Below are positions 51,258 to 63,267 of a DNA stretch of 64,000 nt, one piece after another. The stretch spans positions 1 to 64,000 of the forward strand of contig MPUH01000091.1 of the NCBI GenBank assembly GCA_001970955.1. The letters are read 5' to 3'. The DNA comes from Stentor coeruleus. Lineage: Eukaryota; Ciliophora; Heterotrichea; Heterotrichida; Stentoridae. Within the stretch, counting starts at the first letter, position 1; every line of letters starts with the position of its first letter. The translations under genes were made by a program, and so were the position numbers. The notes beneath the pieces were generated by a model that had not been told where the DNA came from, did not search any database, and worked only from the letters and a program-made list of their open reading frames with translations.

Positions 51258-54108
51258 CTAATCTAGACCAAAAGCATATTTTTTAAGCTCATCAAAGTTC
51301 TCTACAGCATCATCTCCATAAATCACATTGCAAAAATAACTCTTTTCCAGCTTTCTAATAGGTTTTGGGACTTTACAATTACAAACAACAATAAAAATTT
51401 TAGTATCCATAATAAACTCTTTTATATTACCAATACGAGTGGCCCCTAAATCATTATGTATATCCTTAACAATTAAAATCAATGTTTTTTTAATCGAAGT
51501 TTGTGGTAGAATCTTCAACCCTTCAAGTAAAACATCATAAACATGTTTCCTTTCTGAGCATTTTGATGTCGACCCAAGAAAATTTTCCGTATCAAAACCA
51601 GGATAATCTCTTTCAACAACATCCATTTTCAAATAAAACCCAGCATAACTTGTAATAGCCCCAAAATTTTCATACTGTGACTGAATTTCTTCACTAACCA
51701 TCGACACTATAAGTTCATTTATATTATGCTCTTTATTAATTTCATAATCCAAACAAAGTATCGTAGATGCTTTTTTAGCTTTATATTTGTAATACAATTC
51801 ATTTAACAAAGGGACTTCTTTTTTCCTTTGATAAAACTTGAAAATTTTAAAAAGTTCATTAATACACTCTTTTCTTATAGTCGGATCAAACCATATCCCT
51901 TGTTCCTATATAAAAACTTACAATAGCCATTGTGAAAAAAAGTCCAGCTTCTTGTAATTTGTTATTGTCTTTGAAAATCATCCCCCGCCTATAAAATATT
52001 TCTTGTTTTAAAACATCTTTTTCAAAAGTTACTGCAGGGACATGAAATGATTGTCTTTTTTCTTTGTTTTCATTAATTACTATATTTGCCCTCATAAGCC
52101 TTGTTATATCAATATCAATCTCATACCCAGTTGTTTGATTTTTTTCTAATTCTGAAGTTTCACTTACAAGTTTTCCTAGTTCATCTGAAACAATTTCTAA
52201 TAATTCCATTGAAGTGTGATATGATTGTAAACGATATCTAACATAAGCAATATCAATAAGAAGTTTGAGTAATTTTATTAAATGCTTAGATTTTGAAATA
52301 TAGTAATTCAAGACTATTATTTGAAGGTTTTGAAGTTTTTTCCATCCTTGTCTTTGTTTATCTTTATCGTTAGTAATTGTTTTTTCTAAATAAAGTCTTA
52401 ATCCAAAACAGACTTGGTTTATTTTATCTACAAGATTTTCATCTATGAATGACTTTTCGGAGTTCCAGTCGGATAAGGTTTTACCTAGTTTTTTTTTCAT
52501 GATGTTTTTTTGGTTTTGGGTAAGATTTTTTTCAGCTTCTTCTTGTGCTATTACTTTTCTTCGGAGTTTTTCGATTTGTAATAAGGATTTTTTATAGTTT
52601 TTGTAAGCTTTTTTGTATTCTTGATTTTCAATGTGGATATTGCCGATTAGGTTTTTTATTATTGATACGCCTCGATAGTTGCCTATTGCTATAAAAAGAG
52701 GCATGACTTGTTTGAGGTTTTTTAGACGATGGCTGAGGTTTGGATGGAGAATAAAGTTTGGGTCGACGTATTGTTCGATGATGTCTAATTTTTTGAGATA
52801 TTTTATTAATTCACTTATTTCTGAGTTGAAGTCATTTTCGTTTAAGCTCTGTTTCTTGCCTTTTAGGTATTTCTCTATCAGTAGCAATGGTAAAACAATT
52901 TTCGAGTATATAATATTCGATAGTTTCCAACACATTAAAAACACCATAAACAAATACACCATAAATACAATTACCTGATACACCACCAAACCAAAAATCC
53001 CATCAATCATTTTATTTAACGGCTCTAAAATTCCATTCTTACTAATCATCGTCACAGCTACTAATTTCTTCTTTTCATAATCACTACCACCAATCGTAAT
53101 AGGGGCAAAACCTGCAATATAAATAGTATTATACCCAGATAAACTATAAGAATTAAGACTTTTATCAATTCCACTAGCCAAAGTAATCTGAATATTTTCT
53201 TTCATCATCAAATCATTTTTATAAATTTCCTTAACCAAATCATTAGAAATAATATCAACAATACTCTTATCATCATGTTCAATCATAAAATCTCCAGTGC
53301 TTGTAGTTATCAAATATTCATAATTCCCATAATTAGGATCATGTGAAATAAAATAATCATCAGGGAAATAATAAGTACAAGTCTTCCCTTTAGAATGTAA
53401 AAAATACGTAAAATTGTCTTGATAATACAAAGACATTTTATCAGAAATTAAAGTTGTATCATCATTATAAGCTTTATAACACCTTGAATCATAACTTGAA
53501 TGGCAAGTTTTTAATAAAGGACTAGTTAAAACATGTGACATGTTTACCATTGGGTATCTAAAATCGGTACCTGAATCAAAAGTCATCCCTGCTTGGCATT
53601 TATAACAAATAGAAACAGCTTGTAAAAACCTTATAAAAATATTAAGTTGGTCATATTCTGGAACTTCTTCTAATATTCTTGTATATGGGCTTAACCATAC
53701 AGTTGCTATATTTTCTCCATATAATTCTGAGTTTTCTAAATAATCATAAACATTTATTATTACTGGAAACGTCGCATTGATTGCTGCTTTAAGAGTCCCA
53801 CTTTTCACAGAATCATATGCTGTTTCTAAGAATAATAATCCGTATTTGTTCTAAATAAAAAATACATTGGTTAAGATAGAGGCAAGTTTTTGTGCCCTTG
53901 CTTTGGATACTAAAAGTAAATGATCTTTTTCCCTTTCGAACATTTGAGATTCAATGTCATCAAGCCATGTGTTTAGTTTTGTGTAAAGAAGGTAAAGGGT
54001 TATTGAAATACATGATATTACTCCTAGTAATAGTAAGGTTAAAGTTAGTACTTGGATTTTTTTGCAGTTGTTGAATAGGATTTGATTTTTGTTTTCACTG
54101 TTCAACAT
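51258..54108 (-). CDS. Two-span receptor-like protein with TPR-like and VWA-like regions
   Basis: 939 aa in three exons: 53866-54108, a 15-nt intron at 53851-53865, 51922-53850, a 16-nt intron at 51906-51921, 51258-51905. One span at about 17-40 (VLTLTLLLLGVISCISITLY), then about 300 residues with paired cysteines (CYKCQAGMTFD, CHSSYDSRCYK, TCTYYFPDD) that resemble an extracellular dCache-type sensor, then a second span near 370-400 (YQVIVFMVYLFMVFLMCW). The inside has a helical, TPR-like region (about 440-700) and a C-terminal alpha/beta part (SIKKTLILIVKDIHNDLG, KIFIVVCNCKVPKPI) like a VWA fold without a clear MIDAS. No kinase or cyclase. Role as a chemo- or mechanosensor is inferred. Its stop is 37 bp from that of MOK. 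Confidence 0.8.
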
Positions 54109-55004
54109 ATTTATTAAAGGATTTTAGTTTTTATAAAATGGGTTTTCGTTTTATTGGGAAAATTTGCTGAGTATTGTGTGATGAATTGAGAATTATGCAG
54201 ATGAGGATTTGGTTATTTGGTTTTTATTTGATGATGAGGTTGGGATTTTATTTTTTAGGTTGTTAAATGATGATGTGAATATTTTTTGGTTTTAGTGTTT
54301 ATGTAGATGCTTGATTTTTGAACTTTTTATATTTGAAACCTAGTTTTAGATTTTGTTTTTGTATATTTTTGACACTTTATTAGTTTGGTAAGTTTGTGTT
54401 TGAGAAATAACTCTGGTTGATTTACTGGATTCTATTATCAATATCTATGATTAACTTATCATATCACTAATCAGCAGGTAAGATTTTAGTCTTCTTTGGA
54501 ATAGGGTTTAATATATCTTTATTTTCAGTTATAATAAGACTAAACTTGATATTTTTAGGGTATATAATGATAAAATTTCTGTTTGATTAAAAATCTGTTT
54601 TTTTCTACTTTCATCTAGATTGTGAAGGGAGTTTATTTGTTTAAGTTGACTAAGTTTTATTGTTAATTACTCTAGTTTAATTGATACTTTGAAATAATGT
54701 AATAGAGTGATTTTAAAGTAGTATCTAGTCACAAAAATTTGCATACAAAATTCCTAATCTCTATCACAAAAACTCCAAAAATCAAGTTGAACTCCACTAA
54801 CTAGATACTCGTTACAAGTATCTTAAATTTTCCCATAATAAAACTCAATAAAAAATCCGACTTTTTATATAAACAATTTTTATCAAAAGGTTGCAGTTTT
54901 GCTAAAAGTCAAGAATTTAAACTTCATATGTTTATCAAAAAACTAAAATCTTAAATCTTACTATTATCATATTCTCAGCTAGCCTCAATTGTTTCATCTT
55001 GCTG
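54109..55004. other. Intergenic, skew switch
   Basis: Plus strand is G/T-rich to about 54700 (upstream of the receptor gene), then A/C-rich. No intact gene, RNA or repeat seen. Confidence 0.5.
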
Positions 55005-55370
55005 AAATGGATGGTAAAAATAAGGCATTATAGAAAACTGAATATTGCGATAAAACTTATGAAATAAGCTCGTATATAATATACAGACAAAGAAATTGCT
55101 GAAATCTATGATGCAGAATATGCTAGTTTACATTTAAAAGTAGGCTATAAGCAGCATTTTCCTTATAATCAAGTTCTTTCATGATACAGAAGCTAAGTAT
55201 TATTCAGATGAGATGATACTTATGATATATGGAAAATACTTATAAAACCAAAGCTACTTATAACTGGACAGCCTAAAGAAAACATAAAAATTATCCAAAA
55301 AACGAAAATTTAGACCAAAAGAAAGAAGAAGTAATAAAAAAAGAAATAACTAACAAAGAAAATAAATAAA
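55005..55370 (+). pseudogene. Decayed coding fragment, unknown family
   Basis: Protein-like text on the plus strand: TDKEIAEIYDAEYASLHLKV followed by GYKQHFPYNQVL, and AKYYSDEMILMIYGKYL, with stops and frame changes between and around them. A 15-nt intron-like motif (GTATATAATATACAG) lies at about 55070 but does not join open frames. No family recognised. Confidence 0.3.
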
Positions 55371-55379
55371 AAAGATTAA

Positions 55380-58300
55380 CTAATCAACTTGAATTACGTT
55401 GTTTATGTTCCCGTTTGGATCACGTTCTGTTGGATGATCAAAGGAATGAACCCAAGTTGTCCCATCAATGACGAATTTGTAAATATATCGTCCTTTTGGT
55501 AATTGCAAAGTTACGTGCCATGAACCTTTTGCATGGTCATAAGTTAAAGGGTGTCGGATTTGCCATTTATCAAAGCTCCCAGTGAGTTGAACACTTTTTA
55601 GACGAAGTCCACTGGTTTTATACATAAACATAGCTTGCTTTTTGGCTGTTTCAACTTCCGGAATATTCTTTCTCGCAAGTCCAGCTTGTTCTAATAAAAT
55701 CCCACTAACAGTTCTCTTCAATGGTGGGTTTTTATTCCTATTTTCAGGTAATGTATCATCAAATTCGCTTATATCCCAATGAACATTCTTAAGTGCTTCT
55801 CTAATTTCATTCCTAACAACAGGTTCATTATAAACTTTCCCTTTAAGTCTATAAAACTCTTTATTCCAAGCTCTTGAAACTTTTTCCCCATCAATAGTTG
55901 CAGCAAAAGCATTTTTTCTAGCAACATCATATAAACTCTTATTATTATAAAGAGTAATACTTCTTTGTATAGCATATATAAAATCATCAATATTATAATG
56001 CTCAAAAATAAACCCTGAACCTTGACGTTTTTCTGTTATAAATTCATGAACTGTATCTCTTAAACCTCCTGTTTTAAAAGCAATAACTGGAGTGCTGGCA
56101 ACAAAGAATTCATGTTGAACAATACCACCAGGTTCAAACATACTTGGCATTAACCCAAAATCACTACCAAGATTTACAAGAGGCCCATCATAAAAGAAAT
56201 TGTCAGGGTCAGCAAAGAAATTATTTGGGTATTTCTTTCTTAATTCTCTCATTCTTACAGCACAATCAACTGAATATTTTTCTGTAATCGAAGCTGGACC
56301 ACCAACTAGAAATTGGATTTTATAATTTGTTTTTGGGATTAACTGTTCTGCAGCATCGAGTATTAGATGTACACCTTTTTGTTGAGTAATTCTACCTACA
56401 AAACCATATAAAGGAATTGTCATGTCAAGTCCTTCGAAACCAAAATACTTTTGTTGTAGAACTTTTTTTGCATCAAGATGTGTACCTTTGTCTTCAAGTT
56501 TTTTAAGTCTTTGTTGGATTGGGATACCGTTTGGGAATGCGAAAGGTTGAGATTTATGTCTGAGAAGCTCTTTGAGTGAAGAGGATTGGAGGAGTTCGCT
56601 ACGATAGCTTGGAGATACGGTTGCCCATTGATCACTGCACATAAGGGCACAACGTGATGGGTTGACGATTTCTTTTTGCCAATAAGGGTCAACGAGCCAT
56701 AGTTTATTTAATCCATGAATATTAACAAAGCATTGTTCTTGAACTGTAGGGAATATTCTTCCTTCATACGATGGGTCTAAGTTATGGAAAATATGCATAA
56801 AAGTTGTCCCTTCAAAAGTTTGTCCAAAAGCACCGATTTTCGCATAAGCAGCAACAAGCCCAGTAAACCAATCATTAGTCACAAGTACCGAAGGGATAAT
56901 TTTCAACCAACACAAAGCTTCTAAAACACCCTTTCCCCATCCAACAAGTTGTTTCATGACAAATGACGATCTACCATCAGCATAAACAGTTGGGAATAAA
57001 ATAGCATTATGTAAAAATATAATATTTACCCCATTTTCCATACCTTGATGTACACTAAAAATATAATTCTCCCCACCAAACTGCACATTTATATTAACTT
57101 TCCATACAACATTAGCTTTATCATTTGTCAAATACCCAGTTTCACCCTTTTTGTTTTTTTCATAATATGGAGTTACAACCCAAACTTCCTCACCTAACAT
57201 TACAAGTCCTTGTGAAAGTTCATCAACCATAACACCCAAACCCCCAACTGTTGAAAACCTTCCAAGTTCAGGACATGTAAAAACAATTGGACCCATTTTA
57301 TTTGAATTAACTAAATTCTCAGCAAAAAGTTTTGGATGAGATTTTGTATCTGGTGTTAACATAAGGTAGTCACATATACCAAAAAGTTTTGCAAGGATAT
57401 TTTCATCGAATTTTGTGAATTTTTTAACTAGGTTGTGAGCTCCAAATGAATAAACATCTAAGAAATTTTTATGTAATATGCCAATTATATTGATTATATC
57501 GGGTAGTATGATTTTTATATCTTTATGTTCTAGGAGGTTTTTAAGTTTTTGTATTAAGTAGTTTCCTTCGATAAAAGTATTTTTGGAGATGTTTTCTTTC
57601 AGTCTTTCTATTGAGTGAGTTAAGCAATCATTTGAGGAAGCATCGCTTGGGGTTATACTGGATATTAATGATCTATATGGGCCAATTGTGAAATAGTGGC
57701 GATCAGTTAAGACTTCTTCTTTGAAATAAAAAGTTTCAACATTATTTTCAAACCAGTCAGTAAAGGTGTAAACACACATACCTTCTCTGTTTAAATAAGC
57801 ATCAATACCAGCAAGTTCAACATATCCCATAACAGGATGTTCATTAAGATTAATAATCACAATAGCAATTTCAGAATTTAAACACCTGGCAAAAGCTACA
57901 ACCTGTTTATGCCATCCATGTTCATGTTTAAACACTAAAGGAATCAGTTTCCCAAGCCTAAGTACCTCATGTTCACTTCTTAATTTTCTCCTATGCTGAT
58001 AATGAAGTTTGATTTTTTTAATATCATATCCAACATCTGGGCCAAGTTCTTTCTGAAAGCTTTCCTCTTTTCTCTCAAGTTCTTTAATATCAGGAACTAC
58101 ACTAAAACTAGTTGTTGACCCAGTCCTTGGAATATTGCTTTTAGGTATACTCTGAGCAAAGTCCATAAGATTAGCTGTAGACATTGCACTAGGTAAAAGA
58201 CTTGGCCTAGATTCATCATTATAATCATACAAACTACTGATTTTACTTCTATAAGCATGTCCATCTTGTTCTCCAATAAAACTCATAGGAATAAATGGTA

Positions 58301-60551
58301 AGAAAAACAGTACATCAACTGCAGCCCAAGCACCTCGACCATATAACAAAGCAGGGTATGGTAAACTATGTCCAGTTGAGCTTTGTATAATCAAAGACCC
58401 TTCAGGCATATCTTTTTCTATATCTTCATACCATTTTTTCATAATACTCACATCTTTACGTTCAATACTATCAAAAGTTCCATTTTTATGCAACTTTTTA
58501 CCAAAAAGCGTGCTTAGTTTAACTGGTAAATCATAAAGTCTTGGGATTGGTCCAGAAATAGCGATACATTTATCTCGCTCTTCCATACCTGATCCATGCC
58601 AAACATCAGCTACTATGTAAAACTCAGGGAATTCTCTCCAAAGCTCTTTGCATAATTTGACAAAAATAGGGTTAGCGTATTTTTCTCTTAAATCACTAGC
58701 CCAATAAGCATAAAATTCATTCCTTTTGACGACCAGACCATCAAAAATTTCTTGAGTTGAATAATGAGCCTCACCATCTGTATCTTTTCTATACATTTCA
58801 GTTTGATCTAATTCCATAATCTGTGGCCATGAATGAGCATTATCTATATGAATCCCATCAACTTCTGATTTTCTAGCGAATTTTAGTACATCATCGACTA
58901 GTAATTGCCAAACTTCAGCTTGGCGGTAATTAAGCATAGCTGAATCCTCATAGTTTATAGCTCTACCATCAGAACCATAACATATAACAGGAATTCCTTG
59001 AGGATTTCTATTAAAAAGAAGCTTGTTTTTATACCTTCTATGGAAATTTTTAGATGAAATCCTAGCTACACAATCTACAAGAATTTTCATGCCAATGTTT
59101 TTGGCTTCTTTAATCATTTCCGAGAACTCATCTTCACCTCCAAGCATTGAACAAGCTGTTGACCTACACACCAAAGCTAAAGGTGAAGCATTAGGGTTAT
59201 CAAAATCAGTCCCTGTATCTCTTTCAAGTGCGCCCATAAGATAAAGACAATTAATACCTGAAGCATATCGGCTTTTTAAAGACTTTTTAACTGTTTCGAA
59301 GCTCCCTCGTTCTATAATCACCCCTGAATGAATATCAAAACGTGCATCTTGGAAGTCAATAAAAATTTCATGTACTTGTAAATCTCTAGTTTCAGCAGGG
59401 TGTACTATAAACCTACCTTGTATTGGATAAGTATTAATAGACCCACTACGAGTAAACAATAAAGGATGTAAAGCTCCATTTTTCACTTGTGAAAACCTCC
59501 AATCATAAAACCCACATCTTATAAACTTCCCCAAAAACATCTTCAATAAATACCCTCCACCTGTTTTTCTTATCTCTGGTACATGATATGATACAATATA
59601 ATTCTTTGATGTTCTATAAAATCCAGGTGCATGAAGTTCAAGGACTACATTATTCACATCAACATTTTCTAAAACCTCACGTATACAAAACTCATCACCT
59701 ACAGTACTGATTTTTGGTTTTAAAGGATGAAGTATTTGCCAATCAGTATCATCATAAAAAGCATTCAAATGGATTACTGCTAAGTCTCTTGCCCTACCAT
59801 CAGCATGGCCAAGTAAGCCAACTAATAGTTTTTCTATAAGTTTTAAACTTTCTTTATTATTATTCATAACAGAAAACCACATATCACTAGTCAACTCATG
59901 TAAACTTTGTTCAATTTTCTGTGGAGTTCCCCATACAAAAGTTTCAAGATAACTTTGGTATTTTGTATTATCAACAATATGTGAAGCTGATTCTTCACAA
60001 AGTCTTATAGCGTTGTTATACAAAGTGTCAATTTCAGGGATTTTTTTTATGCTCCAACCAAGGTTACCAAGCAATTTACCAAAGACGGCATTTATGAAAA
60101 TATTGAAGCTTCCTCGTGCACAGACGGCTAATCGCATAAGCTTCCAATTAATGAAGATTGTATTATCTTTTGCGTAGCTGTCAGTATTGACAAGTTGAAC
60201 CTTTAGTCCATTGGGTGGTGCTCCAACATGTGATGATGTAACATTTTCAAGTAAATGAAAGAGCGCATGAGCTTCATAGCAGTTGTTAGAGACTAATGGT
60301 ATGAAGTCTGAAGCAACTTCCATGATGATTTGATGGACTTTGATGATGATTTTTGACGTGTGAGTTTGGCCGTATTTGTGACTATTGATTAGGTCTGTAT
60401 AGTTTTGCAAGAGACCTTTTATAGGCTTTAATGTAGAATGCAGATCGGATTCAGAAGTCAATATCTAAATGGAGGATACGGTGCAGGCTAATTCTCTCAT
60501 GTCACTGAGGAATAGATTCCTTACCTCTATTACCATTGGCTCGAAATCCAT
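55380..60551 (-). CDS. GH13-like/GT5 glucan synthase fusion with C-terminal CBM48
   Basis: 1718 aa in two exons: 60480-60551, a 15-nt intron at 60465-60479, 55380-60464. The start is MDFEPMVIEVRN. Residues about 300-800 are an alpha-amylase-like (GH13) domain, but its catalytic regions are altered: DCVARIS for DxVxNH, GIHIDNAHS for GFRxDxxxH, VADVWHG for GExWHG. Residues about 1080-1600 are a GT5 (starch/bacterial glycogen synthase-type) glucosyltransferase: STVGGLGVM near the start and MFEPGGIVQHEF with FKTGGLRDTV near the end. The last 75 residues (VQLTGSFDKWQIRHPLTYD; GRYIYKFVIDGTTWV) are a CBM48/AMPK-type glycogen-binding domain. It most likely makes storage alpha-glucan; the GH13 part probably binds rather than cuts glucan. 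No membrane spans are seen, unlike fungal alpha-1,3-glucan synthases. Confidence 0.92.
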
Positions 60552-61858
60552 TTTTTTATATTAATCATAAGTATTAGAAATATACCTTAGACTATAGAAA
60601 ATCTTTAAGTTAACTGTTTTAAGGCTTTGGGTTTAGAAATTTTTCTTCTTGAATTGTTTTGGGCTTGATGAACTTGAAAAAATGGATGAATTTTATTAGT
60701 TTGGCATTTGGTTTTTGTTCAGGTCTTAGTTTTGTTTGTGGAGGTTTTATTTTGCCTTTAGGTTGTTTTAGAAATACTCACAAATTGTTTTTGGATTTTG
60801 CCTAAGGATTAGATAGAATTTCAAATCAGATTTGGATTTTTTTGAGTTGGAGTTTGGTGGTAGGATTTTAGATAGTTTTTTCTAACTTCAATTTAGATTT
60901 TCTTTTAGCTTTTATGTCAATTTCACCTTTACTCCTGTCTTAATCTTATCATTTCGATTACTACTGGATTATGATTTTTATAAAAGGATAAACTTGGCAT
61001 ATTTTTTGTATTTGATAGCTGAGCTAGTTTTTATTTTAGAACTTTTATTTCAGCGTCTAATTTTCCTTTGGCTTCTCTACCTTGGAAACTTTACCTTAAA
61101 CATTTCTCATATAATTAAATAATCTTCCATACATATTGTATTTCCTCATCAATCCAAGTTTAACTAAAACTTTACAGATTTTCCTAAATATAACTTTCTC
61201 TAATTGCTTAACCCTAACAAAAACTCTCCATTATTTTTCACCCATTTTTTACTATAACAAAAACTCCAATAAATATACAATTTTATTATAAAAAGCTAAA
61301 TGAAAAATACAGTCTCTCTATATTTTAAAATCCTACAAGCCAAAAACCCTAATTCATTTAAAATAAAAAATTTGTCAAAATAACAAGGCTTATTAGCATT
61401 AAATACCTCAGATTTTCTTATTTTTTTTTCAACATTCATTATCGTCCTACTATATTGTTATCTAACATATATATCAACAAAAGAATAATCATGTAATAAT
61501 CCCTAGTTCTGAATTTTTATATCCAAAGTCCTAAGATTTTACTGAAGCTCTTAAAAAAATCTACTTTCAAAGCTCATTTAAAACTTTAGACACCACAAAA
61601 GCTCAGATGCTACTTTTAATTCAGTAAATACTACAAAATTAAACCTTGATAGACATGAAAGTTATACAAAAAATCGTTATATAAAATTATTTTCCTCATA
61701 CGAAATAATGCTTTTTTTTATAAAAAAATTATGTTCCTTCTCTATATAAAAAAGTCATTATAAAATATTATTTTTCTTATATCAACCGCCTATCAACACA
61801 AAAACCCCCTTCACAATTTCCTTAGCCACCATCCTAACATAATAATCCTAATATTATT
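60552..61858. other. Long intergenic region between two minus-strand genes
   Basis: 1.3 kb without a supported gene. Left half (to about 60930) is G/T-rich on the plus strand and the right half is A/C-rich and G-poor. No tRNA, repeat or coding trace recognised. Confidence 0.5.
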
Positions 61859-62845
61859 TTAAACCCATCTTACTCTTTTTCCATCAACCCATTCACCTTT
61901 CCTCACACAATTATTCTCATCAAAAATCACAGCAATTCCATGCTGCCGACCATTTTTCCAATTCCCTTCATACTTCTTCCCATCAGGCCATTTAAAAACC
62001 CCAAACCCTTCTTTTTTATCATCAACATAATCCCCTTCATAAGATCTTCCATCAGGCCAAGTAAAAGTTCCTTTTCCATGCATAACATTATTTACCCAAT
62101 CCCCTGAGTATTCCCTATCATCAGACCATCTGTATACACCAATTCCATTTATTTGGTTTTCTTTAAAATCTCCTTGATACTGGCTTCCATCATTCCACAT
62201 GAATTTCCCTTTACCGTGTTTTTTACCATTAAGAAAAGTCCCTTCAAATAAAGACCCATCAGGCCACTTTTCTATACCATAACCATGTTGTTTACCTAAA
62301 AGCCAGCTTCCATCATAACTTTGTGCATCAATTGTACGAAGAATCCCTTGACCATGAAATTTTCCTGATAAGAAATTCCCTTGATAATAATCTCCGTTAT
62401 TGTATATCATTATACCTTGTCCACTATTTTCACCGTCTATCCAATTCCCATAGGTATATAGTCCGTCTAATGTATATTTTTCTCCTTCTCCATGAGGTTT
62501 ATTAGATAAGTTTAAATTTCCGTAGTAACTACTCCCATCGGCTAATCGGATGTAGGAAACCCCTTTTTTTAAAGATATGGGGGTTAGTTTTAATATGTTT
62601 ATTAAAGTATTTCGAGCTTCTGATGGTAGTAAACATAATGCACTTGAGTTCATGTAAGTAGTTTGCAAATATTCATTTTTATATGATTTACGCTCTAAAA
62701 ATCCTCTGCAAAGAGCCTGTGCGGTAATTGCAGAAATATCAGGTCGTGCTGTCATTAAATGTATTCTATCTTGTTTTTTAAAGTTTTCTTCTACAATAGC
62801 AGCGCAATCGTCTTTGTTTTTATCATTACATTGACAACTTCCCAT
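61859..62845 (-). CDS. MORN-repeat protein with N-myristoylation signal
   Basis: 328 aa, single exon. MGSCQC at the start fits N-myristoylation plus palmitoylation. An IQ-like helix at about 40-60 (ALCRGFLERKSYKNEYL) could bind calmodulin. From about residue 100 to the end there are about nine MORN repeats with the YxGxWxxGxxxGxG pattern (SYYGNLNLSNKPHGEGE; YEGNWKNGRQHGI). MORN proteins line membrane-cytoskeleton contacts in ciliates and apicomplexans. A cortical plasma-membrane scaffold is the likely role. Confidence 0.93.
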   Translation of the reverse strand: MGSCQCNDKNKDDCAAIVEENFKKQDRIHLMTARPDISAITAQALCRGFLERKSYKNEYLQTTYMNSSALCLLPSEARNTLINILKLTPISLKKGVSYIRLADGSSYYGNLNLSNKPHGEGEKYTLDGLYTYGNWIDGENSGQGIMIYNNGDYYQGNFLSGKFHGQGILRTIDAQSYDGSWLLGKQHGYGIEKWPDGSLFEGTFLNGKKHGKGKFMWNDGSQYQGDFKENQINGIGVYRWSDDREYSGDWVNNVMHGKGTFTWPDGRSYEGDYVDDKKEGFGVFKWPDGKKYEGNWKNGRQHGIAVIFDENNCVRKGEWVDGKRVRWV

Positions 62846-63267
62846 TATTATAAAATTATTTTTAACTTCTTTGCATGATTTTGTATGTTCAAATTATATA
62901 TTTGAAATTTATCTATGATGATCATGCATTGGTTAGAAAGAATTTATGTTTATGATTTTCAAGGGTGTTTATGTCAGTTTCAATTTGAAGTGATTTTATC
63001 AGATTTACAACAAAAAATTGCATTACAAAATCAAAGCATTTTGCTTTGTTTTCTAGTATATCATAAAACTAAATACTTTATTACACAATCTTTAATTTCA
63101 ATCAGATTTTAATAGAATATTCATTATTATTCTTAAAAAAAATCTGCCAATAATGTCTTAAAAATAACTTACATCTAAATATTTTTTTCCATTTCCTAAT
63201 AAAAAATATCAAAAAACCTTCAATTCTAATTTCTAAAAATCATTATAATTAACCTTATATAAACTAC
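62846..63267. other. Intergenic between two minus-strand genes
   Basis: Left part is upstream of the MORN gene, right part (A/C-rich) is downstream of the amidase gene. No feature recognised. Confidence 0.5.
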
